Assembly: GCA_964036155.1 (NCBI GenBank)
Contig: OZ038422.1
Span: 37,595,201 to 37,659,200, forward strand
DNA length: 64,000 nt
Source: Diploscapter coronatus
Lineage: Eukaryota > Nematoda > Chromadorea > Rhabditida > Rhabditidae
Reading direction: 5' to 3'
Of this stretch, positions 23,597 to 34,814 are shown in pieces (positions within the stretch are counted from its first letter, which is position 1; the number at the start of each line of letters is the position of its first letter). The position numbers and the translations under genes are program-made. A model generated the notes under the pieces. It did not search any database. It had not been told where the DNA came from and worked only from the letters and a program-made list of their open reading frames with translations.

Positions 23597-26500
23597 ATGT
23601 CCTCAGCCTCAGCTCCGATAGCCTCGACTTCCTCGACGAATGGGGCTCTGTCTGGCGAATCGAAGATCGTCAGCGAGGTGCCTCCTGCACTCGATCGACT
23701 ACTCCTCCTCATGGTCAAGAACTTCTTTAGCAAGGTACTTTTCTGTTCAGTTAAATAAATTTAGGAGAATATCTCACATTTATTATGAAGGAAATTCACC
23801 ATTTTCGGTCTATTGTGAGAGAATTCCCTAAATTACATTTTTAGATAATAACATCACAATTTTTTTTATCAACATTGCATACGATTACAAGGATCAAAAT
23901 TCCGATTCATTAATATCAACATTTTCTCTCGAAAGAAAGGAACATCGAAAAGTAAATCATAGGTCACTTTAACAGCGAGGAAGATAATGTCATGTATGAT
24001 TTTGACAGAAGATCAAATTTCACTATTATTTTTAGGAACATTTCCTCGTAGTCTATTACATCTTGAAGGCTGTCTGCATTCGAGAGGACACTCTGCGGCA
24101 CCGAATTGGATTCGAGCACAAACATATCAGAATGGTAAAAAAGCATTCCAAACTTGCGCACCATGAAAATAAAACTAATTATTCGTTTTCAGCTGTTGGC
24201 ATCGTTGAAAGCAGAGAAACTGATCAAGGATCGAATGATAACACAAAAGAACGAACAGGGTCGCAACATGACCATCCTTTTCTACTTCATCAACTACAGG
24301 GCTATTCTCAATGTCGTCAAATACAAGATTGATCATATGAGGTAAATTGCATTTTATCATAGATAAAAGAAAAATGATGTTTTTGCTTTGAAATGCTTTC
24401 TTTTTAAGCTATCATTTTACGACGAAAACGGCGAATATTTTTCAATGAAAACAATGCTCTACAAAGCAAAATTGAGAATGTCCTGATTGTCACTTTTTAA
24501 ACTGTCAACGCAAGGAATTTAATTCCAGGTTGAAGTTGGAAACGAAGGAGAAAGACGACACTCAAAAAGCCCACTACAAATGCGAAAAGTGCAAGAGTAT
24601 CTACGATGTGAGTCGATGGGGGAAATAGTAAACATTAAAATTGAATATTTACAGGACATGGAAATTGACAAGATCATCGATATAGCCACAGGACAACTGA
24701 AGTGCTGGCGGTGCATGGGCGAGGTGACGCAGGACGAAAGTGCTAATGGACCTAATCAGAATACGAGGTTTGACACATATTAGTTTAGTATGTCAAAAAT
24801 ACTTACACATCCATGACCTGCCTAAACAATCAGTTCTTTAGAAATTTTCATTTCGCAGTGTGCGCTAAAAGTCTGAATCACTAATGATATTTTTCGAGAA
24901 TTTCAATTTGGACATCTCTTGAAATATCCACATTCAGAGTCACGATTTCACTTCACTGATCATGAGTATAATTTCTTAGCAACAACTTTCAGTGTGAAAC
25001 TGGTCGATACTTTTGTACATTCTGTATTTTTAACATTTGAAGTTTATTCAATAGTTTCATTTATCTAAGATACTTCTGTTCGAGTATGATAAAGATCAAT
25101 ATTAACCAACATATATTTCCAATTGAGGAGTCTCGTGGCTCGTTTCAACGAGCAGATGCTCCCCTTGTTCTGTCAGCTTCAGCAAGTGGGCGGAATCCAA
25201 CTGGCTCCTCATCTTCTCGAGCCTGACATAACACAATACCTGGCCGAAGAGGATCGAGGTGGGATGTCATCTCAAATATTTCTATCTTTCATCATTTAAA
25301 CTTTGTACGAGTATTCTTTGATTATCATTATGAGACGAAATTCCACGAATTCCGAAACTTTTGATAAGCAATTCGATTGCGACTTTATATATTTTCATTT
25401 GTAAGATATACTGACCAGAGATGCACCGGAATTTCGACACGAGGAAGTTTGTCTTTTCTCCCCTAATACGCGCTTCCATTTCTTCTTCCTTTGTGTCCCG
25501 AATAAATCGAAATCGGAATTCAGAAGGAGAGAAATGGAGAAAGAACGAAAGCGCGTGCATGCAGTAGAAAAAACGACGTAATATCTCGTTACGAAATTCC
25601 GACTCGTTTCTGATTTTGACTATCAGTCGATCTTCAATCTCTATCATTTCAGCATCAACAAACCCAGCCCAACTGATAGATTTCTCAGCGATGGGTCTGC
25701 ACGGGGCGAACGGTCTGTCATCGGGCAATCGAGCAGCTGCAGCCCTGGGCGGCTCTGCCCACTCCACTCTCTCCATCAACTACGCCAATGCTGACACCAT
25801 CACTGTCAATCTCAATTCTGATTCCAAAGAGTAGGCCAGCCACATTTGCATTTTTCCATTCAGGTTTTGTGTCCTTCGAAGATTCATACACGAGTAATCA
25901 TTTTGAAAATATTGTTTCTATCGCGATTTACCAAATTTCACGAGAAAAAGTTGACGAAAAATCATTAAATGAAATCTGACAAAACATGCTTCTTCCATTT
26001 TAGTCTGCTTTATTATCTATATGAGAAGGATAATGACATTGATTTCAGACAGCAGAGTGAGTCAGCAAAAGAAGTGCCTCTGTGGATGCAGGACAATGCG
26101 CATAATATAAGTGAGTCTTTTATGAATTTTATGAAGGCGAATAATTTGAAATGTATTGATCAAGGGAATACAGGATGCGTCAGAGATTTGTATAGTTTCT
26201 GAACATACACTTTCAATAAAGATAATAATTCTGAGTCAAAGAGTTGTTTTATGACAAGATCGTGCTTCTTGGATGAACGAATTTCATAAAACATCTCAAA
26301 TCTTTGTTCACATGCTCAGATTAGATAGAGAATATCTTGAATCTATGAGATTATCCAAACTTTTGGCTTATTCTTTTAAATGAATAAAATAAGTTTTTTT
26401 TTCTATAGATTAAGTCCGAAAAATTAGTTTTATGTCTTTCATTTCTAGGCAACGATATGGGCGAACACGACAAGGCAGTGGCTTCCCTCACCTCAAATGA

Positions 26501-27599
26501 GATAGCTGCGACGTTAGTCAAGAGCATAAAGGTATTCGGATGAATGATGGTTTGAATTGCAGAACTCCGAAGGAGGAATCGGCAGGTCTGAAGCGAGTCG
26601 GGCAGTCGCTACACTTGCTCGCGCAACTCGAGGGGGAGCAGGCCGACAATCCACCCGCTAAAATCGCTAAGGTAAATGAAAAATTTCTGAAACTTAAATT
26701 TCTTGAAACATCCACAAGCTTTTCTTGTAAATACATTGACACATTAAAATTAAAAATGCGTTATTTTAGTGTGCTACATTCGTTCACATTTACCTAAACT
26801 TGAAGAATTATTCTTATCTGAGTTTGTTCTAGCGCTACAAATTTTAATCACATAGATTCAGCATAAATGGATGAATGAAACACTAAAAATCATGCACTAT
26901 TTCAAATTTTATTCACGTCTGTATCTCTACACAGAGTTTCGAAGAAAAACAAGACTATCTGCAAATATTGATTTCTTTGCTTTAGATTCAAGACTATCAA
27001 ACGTTTGAAAATTGAAAAAATATTCATAATCTTCTTATTATGAAAATATTAAAGGCTTATTTCAGACTGACGAGACAGAAGAGAAGAAAAAGCAGGCAGC
27101 CGAATCAGAGAGCGACGAAGAGGAAGACGTGATGATCCAAGTCGCTGGAAAGATGGTATGTTGTTATGCTGTTATTCCAGTCTTTAAGAATTTTACAACC
27201 TTCTAGAAAGTTCGTAATGAACTGTTCCTGATAAGAATAGGCCTATAAGGAACACTATATAAGAACAAAAACTCTAATCATCTTTTTCAATTTTTCTAAG
27301 TTTCTTTCAAGCACATTCATTCATTCTTGGGCAAATTATAGAAAATGACCGTCTATCCTCCAACCCTGTAATTCCTTTGATTGTTCCCTTTCCTCCCTAG
27401 TTTAAATTATGAGTTCTTACATCTCTTGATTTTGATTCTCCCGTTTTTGCCATTGAATATTTTCCCTTTCACTTTCAATCATTCAATTGAATGACTTTAG
27501 ATTCCATGGGGCGAAGTGACAGAGGAGATGGTAATGGAGATGACCGAGGAGGAGCGAGAGAACTATCAACGAATCGTGGCTGAGCACATCGATTTCTGA
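23597..27599 (+). CDS. gtf-2E1: Transcription initiation factor TFIIE, alpha subunit
   Basis: Twelve in-phase exons (23597-23734, 24036-24134, 24193-24341, 24529-24607, 24655-24767, 25128-25258, 25653-25830, 26049-26110, 26449-26512, 26563-26671, 27066-27155, 27501-27599) encode 436 residues. An N-terminal winged-helix region (ILFYFINYRAILNVVKYKID) is followed by the diagnostic zinc ribbon C147-x2-C150 ... C172-x2-C175, then a Ser/Gly-rich linker, an acidic stretch (SESDEEEDV) and a short helical end. TFIIE-alpha recruits and regulates TFIIH at RNA polymerase II promoters in the nucleus. A TTTAG at 23584-23588 just before the ATG suggests trans-splicing; the upstream M3 gene may share an operon. 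The acceptor of exon 6 is ATTGAG. Confidence 0.92.
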
Positions 27600-28434
27600 C
27601 TTCCCACTTCCAACATAATCACTAACACATTGATCAACGCCTAATATCTGGCAAGTTTACTTTTCGGCAAATTCAGCATTTGAAATGAATCTCACTTTGT
27701 TAGCTTGAGTGTAATAACATGCCAATCAATATTTCATTATTTTGAATTTTCCGAGAAATCGATTGGAGTTTAACATCTATCTGTAAGTTATCACTTCATG
27801 TTAATTTTATTATAATATTTATGGAAGTCCGGAAAAGTAGATGTATGTAGCGATTTAAGGAAATAAAAAATTGAAAAATGAGATTTTCTCTACCCTGAAC
27901 TACGTCATATTCCAAATCGTTATTTACTTCGTTACTTTTTCAGATAACCGACGTCATTAGTCTTCTACTATTCTTGATCGATTTTATAAATCTTGCAAAA
28001 TGATCCAGAACCTTCACTACTTTATTCACAAAAAATAATTCGGTTGAAAAGTAAATTTATCGAAAAGAATGAGAATGACCTATAAAACGAGTGATACAAG
28101 TAATAAAAATGAACATGGGAATGGAAATGATGAATGAGAAGAGGAAAGCGAGTCCTGTCGTGTCATTTGAGATGAAGTTAAAGTTCGGAGAAATACGGAG
28201 ATGATAAATAAGCACTGCAATTCAATGATTCTGGTCATGATCATCGTTTCAATTTGGCGAAATTTGAAATAGTCAGTTAAGTGCACGAAATTGAAAGGCT
28301 GATAAAAGCATGGATTAAATAGTTGAAATTGAGTGTAGAAAGAAATTGTACAGAAAATGGATTTGCCTGTAAATGAGGGAGGGAATGAATGATGTGAATA
28401 GCTGCAGCAAGTCGCCTGGGCCTGTGTGACTGCT
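27600..28434. other. Convergent intergenic region
   Basis: The stretch lies between the 3' ends of TFIIE-alpha (+) and the CENP-A-like gene (-). AT-rich, with an AATAAA near 27860 on the plus strand and nothing else recognisable. Confidence 0.4.
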
Positions 28435-31323
28435 TCACTCGTTGCGAATTCGGCGGACGAGCTGAATGTCGGAGGGAAAGAGCGTGGCTCGCTTTGCGTG
28501 ACTCATCGCGTGGCAGCCCATCTCGAACAACTCAACCATCTTCGCTTCGCAGCCCTGCAGAAAATATGCATTTTCGAAAAGGGTTAAATTTTTGGAATAA
28601 TATTGTCAATCGCGTTTATATTTTCTTTCACTGGATGGAGAATCTGCTCCAAATCTAAAATCGAAAACAAGCTATTACTTGTATTCTATTTTAGCTCGGA
28701 AGCAGATTCACTATCCGGTGAAAATATAAATGCGATTGACGATAATCGTTGCAGCATCAGTTCTTATGGAATTTCAGCATGTCAAAGTACTTAATTTTTC
28801 ATGTAAATAATTCAGGAATTTCGAATCAGATCTTAACATATTACAATAAAAAACACTCACTTCTTGCAGTGCCTCGATGGCCAGAGCTTGAATTCTGTAG
28901 TCTTCTTTACCCAGTTCCTGCATAACTTGCCTGACGACTCGAGCAAATGGAACCTGCAAATTCAAATTCATCGTCCCTTTTATTCCTCAACAATACCAAC
29001 CTTAGGAACGAGCAGTTTGGTGGATTTTTGCAGATCTCTGATTTCCTTGAGAGCCTTTGCCCCTGGTGCGTATCTCTTCGGCTGTTTGAGTACGCGACGA
29101 TTCGTCTTCTGCAGCTTACCGCTCTTTTGCTTATGCTTGGGCGGTGGAATCACTGAAATTTTTAAAACTTTTTCTTTCCAAACCACAAAAAGAATAGCAT
29201 TTTAAAAGAAATACTCAACCCTTGGAGTACTACATCTGAACAAATTTCTCATTCGTAGGAGAAAATTCATAAATGAGAGGAAGGAATTTGAATTGTTAAT
29301 TGCACAGATCAGCAGAAATAGTGCACAAAAAGTGCAAACTATTTATCTATCTTGCATTCTCTAAAATGTCAAAGATCGTAGGTGTTCGGAATTTCGATTC
29401 CGGAATCACGATAAATTTCAATTTCGACTCCGATTCCGAATTTTTCAAAATTCAAATTCCGAACAACTCTGTGTATCAAAGACTCACCAGTGCGCTGCTT
29501 TGTGCTTCCTCCCCTAGTGTAGTTGTGAGCCGAAGTGGACGTGGAGGACAGGTTGCCTTGTCTACTGTACTGATGATTGTGTTGCGGGATGTCGTCGTCA
29601 TCGCTGTCGTTCCCATTCTCTTCCCCTTCTTCCTCTCCTTCACTCGATTCATCCGACTCGCTTCTTTCGTCGTCACTCGACTCCACTTCCTCTAATTCAA
29701 CCATTCTGCAATCAAATTTCTATCAAAGTAATTATGACAATAGCACATTGAGACAAAGCCATATGCATGAATGAGTTCATAAAAAAACAATCATAACTCT
29801 CTATGATTAGTTGTCGAATAAGCATTTGGAGGAGAAATAATGTAAATTCTGTGATTATGGATATCATAATCAAAAACTGATAAAAGCAGAAAGTTAAACA
29901 AAAAAAATTAGATAAGTTTCCTTCATTAACTGTAAACATGATCGAATGAATTTACCTAGGCTGTGTTCCCTGCTGATCGTCTTGTTGTTGACGGCGAGTC
30001 GGGAAGACATCAGATGCAGGGTTGTACATGCGCGATGAACTAAAACTAACACTAGTTGTATTGAATATTCTCTTCAAATTCATGCTCCATTGTACAGTTT
30101 TATGTTCTCATTCCTTTCACGATCAAAGTTTGTAAATTTTGTCGAAATTTGTCAATATTTTAAATGTCGCAAACACGCACAAGATGTAGCAATAAGAAAT
30201 TCAAGTGGTCAATTCAAAGAACTTCTAAATCTGATTGTAACAAACAGACCTAGCAGGAATTCTGTCGAAATCATGAATAGCAGAGCTGCTGTCGACTGCA
30301 ACTGCATTCGTCCTAGCGCGCTGCTTCTCTGCCTCCAGCATCAGAGTATAGTCGTCTGTTGTCAGTGCAGAACTTCTGGAATAGAAAATATGAAATGTCG
30401 AAAACTGATCCAGACTTCTCAAAACTCGACCCGCAAAAAATAGCGTGCTATATCGAGAGAGAAAAAGATCGTGTTTTCTTTATCCCTCTCGAAAAGGTAC
30501 GCTATTATTTTGCAGGTCGAGTTTTGAGAAGCCTGAGCTAATCTAGTCCATTTAACCTTTTTCCTTATCGCCACTTATTATCACTTATTCTTGTATAATA
30601 CATTCGTGCCTAATGTTATAATCTCCAGGGCAAAGAAAATGAAAATGCAAAGTAAAATAAGCCAAATGAATGAATTATTTCTTACGAGACGGAATGGGAG
30701 AATCGATTGGAATCACCCCATCTGGAGGACGGCCCGACATTTGACTGCAGGTTGGCGAGAGGCTGCCTGTTTGGACGAGCGAAATTGGTTCTCAAATTCA
30801 AACATCTCAGCGTTTTTTAATGAAAATTTTCTAATTTTGAACATTAGAAGTAAGTTGAATGAATGTTTGACGTAGAAACTCTTCGCCAAACTAACTGATC
30901 CTGCCATGAGTGCCAGAACACAAGAAGCATTCTGGTTCTCAGAAAAACAGAAAGTAAGATGTTCAAAATTACGTTGATGTTATTTCTCACCCATTGACAT
31001 GCACTTCTCTGGTTCTGGTAGTGTGAGTTGTGGTCTCCTTCAGAACGTATCCATTTCCTCTGGTCTGCTGAAGAATCGACGAGGCAGACAGATTTTGGTC
31101 TGAACAGGCAGAATATTGGCATTTCCGAAAGCGCAGAAAATTGGCAAAATGAGTGAATTGATTTCTCGAGAATCATATTTCATTTTCACAGGAACTTTCT
31201 AGTCGAAGATCTAGCTAATATTACTCAAGAAAAAAACTGAGTTAAAATAAAGCTTGATTTTGTCTGAATACCTGGCAGCACTAGAGTAGAAGATCTGCTA
31301 CTCTGACGAGGAATCTCGTCCAT
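28435..31323 (-). CDS. Centromeric histone H3 variant (CENP-A / HCP-3-like) with long acidic N-tail
   Basis: Nine minus-strand exons in phase (31272-31323, 30991-31099, 30717-30766, 30250-30355, 29956-30039, 29488-29705, 29001-29152, 28861-28953, 28435-28554) give 327 residues. The last about 95 residues are an H3 fold: ALKEIRDLQKSTKLL, PFARVVRQVMQE, ALAIEALQEG, HAKRATLFPSDIQLVRRIR. Loop 1 is one residue longer than in canonical H3 and the tail lacks the ARTKQTARKS sequence; both are CENP-A hallmarks. The N-tail of over 200 residues is unlike H3, with a run of acidic and Ser residues (ESSDDERSESDESSEGEEEG). It would mark centromeric nucleosomes. Exon 4 has two possible acceptors; 30355 keeps phase, 30375 does not. 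A small MITE lies in the intron between exons 3 and 4. Confidence 0.88.
30411..30535. mobile_element. 125-bp MITE inside a CENP-A gene intron
   Basis: The ends pair as inverted repeats of about 37 bp with a few differences: the left begins CAGACTTCTCAAAACTCGAC and the right ends GTCGAGTTTTGAGAAGCCTG. The loop is short, so the element can fold almost completely. It has no coding capacity and sits within an intron of the CENP-A-like gene. Confidence 0.75.
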
Positions 31324-33211
31324 CCGACCACTTTAGAATATCTCAGACAGTTTGGAATAGCTGAAAATTCAAGTTAATCGAGGAAATAAGAAGAACGACC
31401 AAAATCAACGAAAATACGCGAAATAACAATTCAAATTGAAGTCGGAAGTAGGGCGAGATGAAGACCTGCGAATTGAGATTTGAAACATGCACAGAGTCAT
31501 GTGGAAAGCGTGATTTTTAAATTTAGAAAATATATTTAAAAAAAAAAACAACAACAACATTCAACAGGATGAATTTCGAAAATTTCCGAAGAGAGGAGCA
31601 GATCAAAAGAGACAAAATCAACAGAAACAGAAGAAGCAGCAGCAGAATGTTTGTGTAAGCATGAACAGAACGCAATTTGGAGAAAATTATCTCCGAAAAT
31701 AAAAAATGATAAAAAAAACAATATTTCCCTCCGGGTCAAATCGATAACTAAACAAACAGTCGGAAACAAATTCAAATAGATGGTTTGGCGGCATTGCAGA
31801 GACGCAGAGATGCACGCAGTAATGCACTAATATATAAAGACTAGAGTCGATGTGCGTTGGTGAAAAAATTGAGAGGGCAGAGAAAGTGCAGTTCGACCTT
31901 TCCAAAGATTCTGAAGCTGACGCTGATGCATCCCGCAGCACAGAAATAAAGTTTCGAAAGAAATATGCGCTTCTCGCAAGGAGTTGGTGCGCATCAGCAA
32001 GTTGCTGAAGAATTCGAGAGAAAAGGCCAAGACATTCAGTGAATATTGTTGCGCTGGAACAAGAACTGGACCAAATCAAGTATCTGCACAAAGAGTTTGC
32101 CAAAAACTTATCAGGCAAAGGGGATTGGCAACGTTTATAATTCGGAATGTGATTCAATGTGTCATGCAGCTCCCAGAATTGAACGTTGTCGATCGTGCCA
32201 TAGGTACTGCTATGTTGGTCGTTCTCAGGATGATCGGCATCGAAATTACTTGTGTTCCGTGCAGGATATACGAACCCGGACATTAATTAATGTCCGGTCT
32301 CAATTTTTACAGACCGCGTGCATCCCTGAAAAGATCTAAAGAACGTTAATCAGTGGAAGAAGCACGCTGTTCCGCTCTTTCCAATCCTCATCCCACGCTT
32401 GAAAGAGAGGGAATCCACTTTTTACGTCCCGATTTTTACTTTTCCTTCTCCCTCCGTTGCTTTTCCTAGCGGTGAGACAGAGGGGATAAATAGTATGGGA
32501 GGAGGAGAGACGAAAAGGGAAGAGCACGTAAAATTGTGCGCGAGAACGAGAACTCCCTCTGTTTCAAGCGTGAAATGAATTGGAAAGAGAGGAACAGCGT
32601 GAGAAGAAAGATAATTATAAGGAAAAAATCAGTGTCTAAAATAAATGAGTTCCGAGGATAAGATAAGATAGTGATGCCGTCGTTAATAGAATACATGTAG
32701 ATAAAAAAAAAAAGATTGAAATCTGTGATGCGGAAGAAATTGTAAACACACTTTACTTCACTTCTAAATAGTTTTCATATCACTCTTCTTACAAAATTAA
32801 CTAAACAACGAGGTGCTCAAACAAGGTGATAAAAGTTTATTCACATCTTGTATCTCCAAAATGCACTTGAAATGTAAGTCTACTTGGTTCGATTAAAATG
32901 GTGAACGACAATAAAAATTAAATAATGAACGAGGATAACGAATAAGAAAAAATAACTGAAGAAAAACAGACAGACACCCACTCCCGCCGATATTTATTCG
33001 ATCTGAATTTGGTTGAAGACGAAGTTAGATTCGTTTGACTGCACTATACAAACAGATTGTTTTTGAGTGATTGGATCGAAGTCAAATTGAATTGTTCATC
33101 CAAATCTGACAAAGGCTGACTTCCTCTTTTCCATTTGCAGTTCACTCTGAATTATTTAATCTCATTTTTCAGTGTCATTTCTCGATTTTTTCAGAGGTGT
33201 GACTAGAAAAA
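31324..33211. other. Region without an assembled gene; coding-like but frame-broken patch
   Basis: At 31860-32290 three plus-strand frames in succession have coding character (EKVQFDLSKDSEADADAS, then KELVRISKLLKNSREKAKTF, then ALEQELDQIKYLHKEFAK followed by a Cys/His-rich stretch) with no room for introns between them, as in a degraded gene. The minus strand is open for 198 codons over 31687-32283, so the true strand is uncertain. A 22-bp palindrome sits at 32276-32297. The rest is AT-rich spacer. Confidence 0.3.
32276..32297. repeat. Perfect 22-bp palindrome
   Basis: The sequence reads CCGGACATTAA followed by its exact reverse complement. Directly downstream, GGTCT...AGACC (32295-32314) forms a second short hairpin. 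It may be the end of a small repeat element. Confidence 0.7.
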
Positions 33212-34814
33212 TCATACTGTAGCATCATCGAACTCGTTAGCTGATCGTTTGCCAAATCGAACATAGGTCGATTTCCTTTTCACCTGAATATTATTTCATC
33301 TTCATCACATTTTCGGAATGAATTGCTATCGAACTGAGATAATCCTCAAGGTTTCATACTCAAGAGCAAATATTTAATGTTTTAAATTTGTACCGGTGCA
33401 TCTTCCAACAGATCACTCGCTGAACGCTTTCCAAACCTAACATAGGTTGACTTTCTCTTTTCTGGTTGGCCTGCCAGATCTGGTGATGAAGTAGTTCCAC
33501 TCATTTCGGCCGCTAAAAACCACTGATTAAATTCCTTGTAGCTCAACTATTATCTACGAGACTTTAGAAGAGTCAATGTGAAAGTGCATAATAACAGATT
33601 TCTGCATGATACTCATTTCAATTATGAACCACAACATTTTCTTTCAATTCTTAATTGAAGAAAATCATCATTGTTTCAACCCTTTCGCAAATTTTATTCA
33701 AGTTTTATATCATCGAAATTGCAAAATTTCTATCTTACTCATGAAGATCGCCTTGCCTTGTTTTTGCCTTGTATAGCAGAAGAATCGAAAATCTCATGTT
33801 TTTGCTTTGCGTTCCTTTCAATTATTATTATTATAGAATTCCGAATTTAGGTACTGCAATATGCTCACTATGTTTTTCATACGTCTTTTGAGAGAAAAAC
33901 TTTGTAGAATTGTGATAAAATATCTTTCTCAATTTCCGATTCCCAACCTCCAAACGGAAATTTTGCCACAATGCTCACTGCATAGCGAAATGTGCTTTGA
34001 TAAGTTAGTCATGAGTTATAAATATTAGGAAGATCAAAAATCTATGCTTTTCAAAATGAAGATCAAAACTTTGATGATAACATAGGCGTTTTTCAGATAA
34101 AACTTTCCATAAGTGTTGAACCGTGTTTCAATAGCAAATTCAATATTGCATATCTTTTGCAAACATAAAACAGTTTCTAACGATGATGCAAAAGGTAAGA
34201 AACGACATGTATCACATCATGGAGGAAGTGCTCAAAGCTGATTGTGACAACTTGACTCACACTGCACGTCATTGGTGGCGTCCTGCAGAAGATACTGCAA
34301 TTCTCCCAACGATCCTTCGAGTTCTGTGCGCAGTCTGCACATGTGCAGTGTGGGGAATTTGCCGCAAAATTGATCTGCTACAAGTCGATCCTGTAATGAC
34401 GATTAAGATTGAAGAAGCCAATATTCAATACTTGAAAAAGACATGACACAGTGACTCGCAAAAGTTTGAAAACACTTCCATTTTTATGTGACAGATTGAT
34501 CAGCATTATGTAATCAGATTGGATTGAAATTTGAAATAGTCTCTCCTTCATATCCTTCACTTGTCAGTATGTCAGAATATCGTGTACTTCTGGTTTCCTA
34601 ATTATTTCCTTTTCTTCTCTCCCAAAACTATTCCCTCGTCAGTTTACGACAATTTTCAGGCTATTTCGTCTTTTCTCAATGTATGATATACTTGACGGTG
34701 AGGTGGTGATGCCGATGTGTTTACTACAGTATGAATTCAACATACATGAATAGCTGAGCAGCCGAGGCCGAATAGGGCAAAGAGAGGCAGAATCGAGTGC
34801 CAGATCTGAGCCAT
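33212..34814 (-). CDS. FMRFamide-like neuropeptide precursor with two KSTYVRFG copies
   Basis: Four exons in phase (34746-34814, 34261-34390, 33394-33512, 33212-33283) give 129 residues. Exon 1 is a signal peptide (MAQIWHSILPLFALFGLGCS). Exon 2 carries DQFCGK and a second Cys followed by an acidic helix. Exons 3 and 4 each carry KRKSTYVRFGKR: dibasic sites on both sides and a C-terminal Gly as amide donor, so processing would release two identical KSTYVRF-amide peptides. It acts as a secreted neuromodulator on G-protein-coupled receptors. The two-copy layout with an FCGK...C spacer recalls C. elegans flp-9, while the peptide itself is close to those of flp-6 and flp-17; assignment to one flp gene is not safe. 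A TTTGCAG site precedes the start exon. Confidence 0.88.

Noticed and set aside
25282..25779. 165-codon minus-strand open frame
   Set aside because: It lies antisense to TFIIE-alpha exon 7 and the preceding intron, whose plus-strand frame and phase are well supported.
26532..26562. 31-nt intron in TFIIE-alpha
   Set aside because: Using the donor at 26513 instead gives a 50-nt intron and the correct downstream frame; the shorter intron leads to a stop.
29300..29695. 131-codon plus-strand open frame
   Set aside because: It is the antisense shadow of the acidic exon of the CENP-A-like gene.
34183..34446. 87-codon plus-strand open frame with cysteines
   Set aside because: It is antisense to exon 2 of the neuropeptide precursor, which is supported by phase with the signal peptide and peptide exons.
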